Source: an uncultured Peptococcaceae bacterium | GTDB taxonomy: Bacteria; Bacillota; Limnochordia; Darwinibacteriales; Darwinibacteriaceae | Reading direction: 5' to 3' | Length of the DNA stretch: 8,951 nucleotides | Assembly (NCBI GenBank): GCA_937988745.1 | Contig: CALKAR010000179.1 | Span: 1-8,951, forward strand | In this document: positions 6,681 through 8,951 of the stretch, piece by piece | Numbering within the stretch: the first letter of the stretch is position 1 | How the letters are laid out: every line of letters begins with the position of its first letter | The notes under the pieces: generated by a model | Told to the model about the DNA's origin: nothing | The model's database searches: none | The model's input: only the letters and a program-made list of their open reading frames with translations | Translations under genes and position numbers: made by a program

Positions 6681-6761
6681 GCCTTCTCCTCCTGTTAGTG
6701 TCACTTGCAAAGTTTCGCTATCTCTGGAGGTGAATCCTGCATCCAAAGGAGGAAACATGCA
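6681..6761. promoter_or_regulatory. Divergent intergenic region between the amidase operon and the plus-strand membrane-protein gene
   Basis: Both transcription units must start in or near these 81 bases, or inside the neighbouring 5' coding ends. I see both Shine-Dalgarno sites (minus: AGGAGG just before 6680; plus: AGGAGG at 6747-6752) but no -35/-10 pair that I trust on either strand. Weak plus-strand candidates include TTAGTG, a 17-nt gap and CTATCT (6695-6723). Sporulation sigma factors are possible given the GerM-like gene, but no clear match was found. Confidence 0.4.
6747..6752 (+). promoter_or_regulatory. Ribosome binding site that sets a GTG start at 6762
   Basis: AGGAGG lies 9 nt before the GTG at 6762, which opens the long membrane-protein frame with the basic sequence MRERQWVR ahead of its helix. 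An ATG at 6757, only 4 nt from the same site, opens a different frame that stops after 11 codons. The longer in-frame TTG at 6705 has no such site. GTG is therefore preferred. Confidence 0.75.
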
Positions 6762-7589
6762 GTGCGAGAACGCCAGTGGGTACGTATCATAAAACGGATC
6801 GCCGTGGTGGTAATCGGTTATGGCCTACTTGTATTTGCACTCCTGATCACTACTATTATTCGCAGCGAACTCCAGATTTGGGGTGGGAGTATGGCACTTC
6901 CTGCCTACGCTGAGCTTGAATCCCGAGCCCATCTGCGCACTTATGTGCGGAATATTTTTGGCGATCCCCTTCCATACGCAGTGGTCCAGGTGGGCGGACG
7001 AGTAGTACAGGCTGATAACACCGGGTTCGTTGAAATCACAAATCTGAGGCCTGGACGTTACCAGATGGATGTGCTGGCTGGAGGGTATCAACCATTTACT
7101 CTGGAGGTACAGCTCGAAGAAGGAAACAATAGTCCAGTAATCAAGTATGATACTGGATTATGGCCAGAGGAGTTCTTAGTTGATTTCCACATCTACTACA
7201 GCAGTGATCAGCGGCTCTTGGGGCTTACCGGTTTTGCTAATGGATCCAACGAACCGCTCTATATTGTTCGAGCGTCTCTTCTCTCCCCGCAAGGGGAAGT
7301 GATCACTGATCTACTCCATGAAAACGATGGATTTGCTTACTACGCTGATTTTTCGAGCAAGATTGAGGTCGTAAATGAACCGCAGAAGGCGCTCAAGTGG
7401 CCGCCGAAGACATGGCAGCCCGCAGAATTTCCTACCATCCCTGGATTTTTTCGGGCAGGATTGTATACCCTGGAAGTACACTATGGCACACTCGCAGAAC
7501 ATGAAAAAGGTGAGTACCGTATTTTTCAGATTACAGATCATTTAGATTATGAACTCACGGGAAATCCCCATTCCACCGATCTCTATTGA
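6762..7589 (+). CDS. Unrecognised single-pass membrane protein with a carboxypeptidase-regulatory-like beta-sandwich domain
   Basis: I do not recognise this 275-residue protein as a named family. It starts with a basic segment (MRERQWVRIIKR) and one hydrophobic helix at about 12-33, so most of the chain should lie outside the cell on an N-terminal anchor. Residues about 58-118 (TYVRNIFGDPLPYAVVQVGG, then NLRPGRYQMDVLAGGYQPF) look like a carboxypeptidase-D regulatory-like / transthyretin-like fold: a variable turn, a Gly-rich strand and the L-x-PGxY signature. The rest (about 135-258, ending GLYTLEVHYG...GEYRIFQITD) reads as a second beta-rich domain. No catalytic motif, LPXTG or lipobox is visible. 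It is divergent from the amidase operon and 44 nt upstream of smpB, so it may share smpB's transcript. A role in the cell envelope is inference. Confidence 0.8.
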   Translation: MRERQWVRIIKRIAVVVIGYGLLVFALLITTIIRSELQIWGGSMALPAYAELESRAHLRTYVRNIFGDPLPYAVVQVGGRVVQADNTGFVEITNLRPGRYQMDVLAGGYQPFTLEVQLEEGNNSPVIKYDTGLWPEEFLVDFHIYYSSDQRLLGLTGFANGSNEPLYIVRASLLSPQGEVITDLLHENDGFAYYADFSSKIEVVNEPQKALKWPPKTWQPAEFPTIPGFFRAGLYTLEVHYGTLAEHEKGEYRIFQITDHLDYELTGNPHSTDLY

Positions 7590-7620
7590 GCGCAGCTCTC
7601 GAGTCTGATATACTTGAGTG

Positions 7621-7627
7621 GGGAGGG
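7621..7627 (+). promoter_or_regulatory. Ribosome binding site that sets a TTG start for smpB
   Basis: GGGAGGG lies 6 nt before the TTG at 7634, where the family-like sequence (A-D-H-Y-K-Q-I-A-E-N-R-K) begins. An upstream in-frame TTG at 7586 overlaps the previous stop codon and has no Shine-Dalgarno. I see no ATG or GTG alternative near the family N-terminus. Confidence 0.8.
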
Positions 7628-7633
7628 ATTTCT

Positions 7634-8092
7634 TTGGCCGACCACTACAAACAAATTGCAGAAAACCGCAAGGCGCGGCATGATTATCATATTGAAGAAA
7701 CCATCGAAGCCGGAATTGCACTTCAGGGTACTGAGGTGAAATCTCTGCGGTTAGGGCGCGTTAATCTGCGAGACAGCTTTGCCCGTGTACAGAATGGCGA
7801 AGTATTCCTCCACGGGGTGCACATCAGCCCTTACGAACAGGGAAACCGCTTCAACCACGACCCGCTGAGAGTGCGCAAGCTCCTGCTGCACAAGCGGGAA
7901 ATCCGACGTCTAGCCGCCAAAGTTCAGGAACAAGGCTATACGCTTGTGCCTACCAAGCTTTATTTCAAGAACGGTAAGTGCAAAGTAGAGCTTGCCCTGG
8001 CTAAGGGTAAGAAGCTCTACGATAAGCGCGATTCCATCGCTAAGCGAGAAGCAGAGCGCCGGGCTCGACAGGCCGTCGCTCGAGAACGTTAA
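7634..8092 (+). CDS. smpB: SsrA-binding protein SmpB
   Basis: Small basic RNA-binding protein that escorts alanyl-tmRNA to stalled ribosomes, placing its C-terminal tail in the empty mRNA channel during trans-translation. From the TTG at 7634 it has 152 residues, a normal length. Family signatures include IAENRKARHDYHIEETIEAG (8-27), GIALQGTEVKSLR (27-39), NLRDSFARV (44-52), the HISPYEQGN segment (63-71), HDPLRVRKLLLHKREI (75-90), LVPTKLYFKNGKCKVELALAKGKK (starting at 104) and the basic tail DKRDSIAKREAERRARQ (130-146). The stop lies one base before the ssrA promoter -35 box, so protein and partner RNA genes are packed together. Many Firmicutes have rnr upstream of smpB; here the upstream gene is the unrecognised membrane protein. 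Confidence 0.98.
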   Translation: MADHYKQIAENRKARHDYHIEETIEAGIALQGTEVKSLRLGRVNLRDSFARVQNGEVFLHGVHISPYEQGNRFNHDPLRVRKLLLHKREIRRLAAKVQEQGYTLVPTKLYFKNGKCKVELALAKGKKLYDKRDSIAKREAERRARQAVARER

Positions 8093-8093
8093 C

Positions 8094-8122
8094 TTGACGC
8101 TAACCACTCTGTATGGTATTCT
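8094..8122 (+). promoter_or_regulatory. Promoter of ssrA (tmRNA)
   Basis: TTGACG (8094-8099), a 17-nt spacer and TATTCT (8117-8122), with a TGG immediately before the -10 (extended -10, TGn). Transcription should start near 8129, giving a leader of only a few bases before the mature tmRNA 5' end at 8136, as expected for a precursor matured by RNase P. The -35 abuts the smpB stop codon. Confidence 0.85.
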
Positions 8123-8135
8123 TTATGTACACCAT

Positions 8136-8485
8136 GGGGGTGAATTAGTTTCGACGTGGATAGGGAGTGCATCAGCAGCGAGCCGAGGTCCCCAATTCCT
8201 CGTAAAACCTGGGAACCAAATAACTGCAAACAATAATTACGCCTTAGCTGCTTAAGTTCAGCTAACGCCGCTTAGTTTGATGCCTGTTCAAACTAAGATG
8301 GTGTCATAACTACAGGCTGCCTCGGACGGTTGGCCCGGACCGGCTGGGGGAGATTGACGGGCTGGCCCACTCAAAAGCTGGCTGCGGAGCGTTTGAGTAG
8401 GCGAGACTTAATACTGCAGCTGCGCTCGGAGACGCTGGTGTTGGCCCATTCGCGGACAGCGGTGCAACTCCGCTCACCTCCACCA
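8136..8485 (+). ncRNA. ssrA: Transfer-messenger RNA (tmRNA, SsrA)
   Basis: One-piece tmRNA of 350 nt. It is charged with alanine, frees stalled ribosomes and tags the unfinished protein for proteolysis. The 5' GGGGGTG (8136-8142) pairs with CACCTCC (8475-8481), including the G3-U70 wobble recognised by alanyl-tRNA synthetase; A73 and an encoded CCA follow (8482-8485). The conserved GAATTAGTTTCGACG lies just inside the 5' end. The tag frame runs 8226-8255. After it, a perfect 10-bp hairpin (CTTAGTTTGA / TCAAACTAAG, about 8271-8297) and further pairings fit the downstream pseudoknots. One oddity: the T-loop between AGCGG and CCGCT reads TGCAACT, with G where nearly all tRNA and tmRNA have U/pseudouridine 55. 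It works with SmpB, encoded immediately upstream. Confidence 0.98.
8226..8255 (+). other. tmRNA tag-peptide reading frame (encoded tag ANNNYALAA)
   Basis: The resume codon is probably GCA at 8226, after the AAATAACT context usual just upstream of resume codons. The frame reads GCA AAC AAT AAT TAC GCC TTA GCT GCT TAA, adding ANNNYALAA after the alanine carried by tmRNA itself. The YALAA end is the classic signal for ClpXP-type proteases. The tag is short, with three asparagines in a row. The resume position is inferred by homology. Confidence 0.88.
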
Positions 8486-8504
8486 TAACACATCGAAACA
8501 AAAA

Positions 8505-8539
8505 CGGGATTCAGTACAAAGCTGGATCCCGCTTTTTTT
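8505..8539 (+). terminator. Intrinsic terminator of ssrA
   Basis: A 10-bp stem (CGGGATTCAG / CTGGATCCCG, one T-G wobble) with a 7-nt loop is followed by C and seven T residues (8533-8539). It begins about 20 nt after the tmRNA CCA end and would yield a short 3' trailer for processing. Confidence 0.92.
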
Positions 8540-8543
8540 GTGT

Positions 8544-8573
8544 AAAAGAAAAACCTCTGCCCGAGGACAGAGG
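8544..8573 (-). terminator. Intrinsic terminator of secG
   Basis: On the minus strand, CCTCTGTC (8573-8566) and GGCAGAGG (8561-8554) form an 8-bp stem (one T-G wobble) with a CTCG loop, followed by TTTTTCTTTT (8553-8544). It lies 20 nt after the secG stop and sits back-to-back with the ssrA terminator, so the convergent units are insulated by two separate hairpins. Confidence 0.92.
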
Positions 8574-8592
8574 AAATTCATCTGCATTTTTA

Positions 8593-8814
8593 TTAAAACC
8601 ACACAGCTAGAATTACCGACAGGACCATGAATCCTACGGCCAGATAGGTGGTGGCGGTACTTAAAAGCTCTTCACGCCCCTTCCGGCGGTTGAAGAACAA
8701 CGAGCTCCCTCCACCGAGTGCGCCCAGCCCCTCACCCTTACTCTCCTGAAGCACTACCACTGCGATAAGCGCGATCGATAAGAGGAACTGGATAATCATT
8801 AGAAAGGTTCTCAT
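8593..8814 (-). CDS. secG: Preprotein translocase subunit SecG
   Basis: Small inner-membrane subunit of the SecYEG protein-export channel that assists SecA-driven translocation. The 73-residue product has the family layout: transmembrane helix 1 (about 4-22, FLMIIQFLLSIALIAVVVLQ), the conserved Gly-rich cytoplasmic loop (ESKGEGLGALGGGSSLFFNR, 24-43), a basic stretch RRKGREE and transmembrane helix 2 (about 53-72). GGGAGG lies about 12 nt before the ATG, rather far; no closer in-frame start is visible. It has its own promoter and terminator and follows the end of a probable enolase gene, the eno-secG order known from many Firmicutes. Its exported clients would include the amidase in this window. 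Confidence 0.95.
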   Translation of the reverse strand: MRTFLMIIQFLLSIALIAVVVLQESKGEGLGALGGGSSLFFNRRKGREELLSTATTYLAVGFMVLSVILAVWF

Positions 8815-8859
8815 GCCTTGAAGACACCTCCCTGCCGGTAATGTTTGTCACACTAAAAC

Positions 8860-8889
8860 ATTTTACCATAACATCTGCTGTATAGGCAA
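8860..8889 (-). promoter_or_regulatory. Promoter of secG
   Basis: On the minus strand, TTGCCT (8889-8884), an 18-nt spacer and TAAAAT (8865-8860), with TGG directly before the -10 (extended -10). Transcription would start near 8853, giving a 5' leader of about 39 nt before the secG ATG. Confidence 0.75.
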
Positions 8890-8898
8890 GATGTAAAT

Positions 8899-8920
8899 GG
8901 GCCCCGCCAACGCGGGACCC
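8899..8920 (-). terminator. GC-rich hairpin after the probable eno gene, candidate weak terminator
   Basis: GGGTCCCGC and GCGGGGCCC form a 9-bp stem (one T-G pair) with a GTTG loop, 10 nt after the upstream stop codon. On the minus strand only ATTTAC follows, so termination may be partial. In the plus sense the stem extends through AAAT/GTTT pairs, making the element longer, but no plus-strand transcript is expected here. Confidence 0.55.
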
Positions 8921-8930
8921 GTTTCGTCAA

Positions 8931-8951
8931 TTACTTCTTGATATTGTAGAA
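8931..8951 (-). CDS. eno: Last codons of a gene, probably enolase (partial)
   Basis: The minus strand at the window edge reads FYNIKK followed by TAA (8933-8931). Bacterial enolases often end in FYN-L/I-K(K), and eno commonly lies just before secG in Firmicutes. With only six residues, the call rests on that ending and on gene order. The frame is inferred from this match. Confidence 0.55.
   Translation of the reverse strand, partial: FYNIKK

Noticed and set aside
6681..6758. In-frame extension of the amidase by 26 codons
   Set aside because: The ATG at 6680 has a perfect AGGAGG 7 nt upstream and begins a typical signal peptide; the extension would destroy that signal peptide and run into the divergent gene's start.
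7586..7633. Earlier TTG start for smpB, overlapping the previous stop
   Set aside because: It has no Shine-Dalgarno and adds 16 residues not seen in SmpB; the TTG at 7634 has GGGAGGG and the family N-terminus.
8310..8501. 63-codon open frame on the minus strand across ssrA
   Set aside because: It lies on the complement of the structured tmRNA and has no ribosome site or family match.
8899..8924. Plus-strand terminator at the right end
   Set aside because: The stem is longer in the plus sense, but ssrA already terminates at 8539 and no plus-strand gene reaches here.
1..8951. CRISPR array, transposon, prophage, attachment site or toxin-antitoxin pair
   Set aside because: No spaced direct repeats, transposase, integrase or paired small genes were seen. 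The tRNA and tmRNA genes, common integration sites, show no adjoining integrase within the window.

Overview
The window looks like chromosomal housekeeping DNA from a Gram-positive, probably spore-forming Bacillota (Firmicutes) lineage, perhaps clostridia-like. The reasons are AGGAGG-type ribosome binding sites before most genes, a GerMN-domain gene next to murI and rph (as in the Bacillus subtilis racE-gerM-rph-rdgB neighbourhood), an eno-secG / smpB-ssrA neighbourhood, and a tmRNA tag ending in YALAA. No phage, transposon, CRISPR or plasmid signature is visible. The species cannot be named from the sequence alone.

Left and centre (positions 1-6680, minus strand): a compact polycistron, read right to left. 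It encodes a secreted N-acetylmuramoyl-L-alanine amidase (Cu-amine-oxidase-like N-terminal domain, two AMIN domains, Amidase_3), a membrane-anchored GerMN protein, glutamate racemase MurI, MurD, an Fe-S fumarase-type beta subunit, RNase PH and the RdgB/HAM1 pyrophosphatase. A tRNA-Pro(UGG) follows, cut by the window edge. Genes are 2 nt apart or overlap by 1-13 nt. The exception is a 72-nt gerM-murI gap that carries a very GC-rich hairpin. The logic is cell wall plus RNA/nucleotide housekeeping: MurI makes D-glutamate and the overlapping murD makes the ligase that uses it; the amidase remodels peptidoglycan; RNase PH trims tRNA 3' ends next to a tRNA gene; RdgB cleans the nucleotide pool. The fumarase beta subunit does not fit this theme and its alpha partner is not in the window.

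Centre-right (6681-8540, plus strand): an 81-bp divergent intergenic region, then an unrecognised single-pass membrane protein with a carboxypeptidase-regulatory-like beta-sandwich (GTG start), smpB (TTG start) and ssrA/tmRNA with its own extended -10 promoter and a strong terminator. SmpB and tmRNA together perform ribosome rescue by trans-translation.

Right end (8541-8951, minus strand): secG with its own promoter and terminator, convergent with ssrA. At the edge are the last codons of a gene that is probably enolase, followed by a hairpin.

I find no clearly new system. The points most worth a second look are the orphan fumarase beta subunit inside a murein/RNA operon, a G in the conserved T-loop of the tmRNA, the murI leader hairpin, the unrecognised membrane protein next to smpB, and MurD motif variants.
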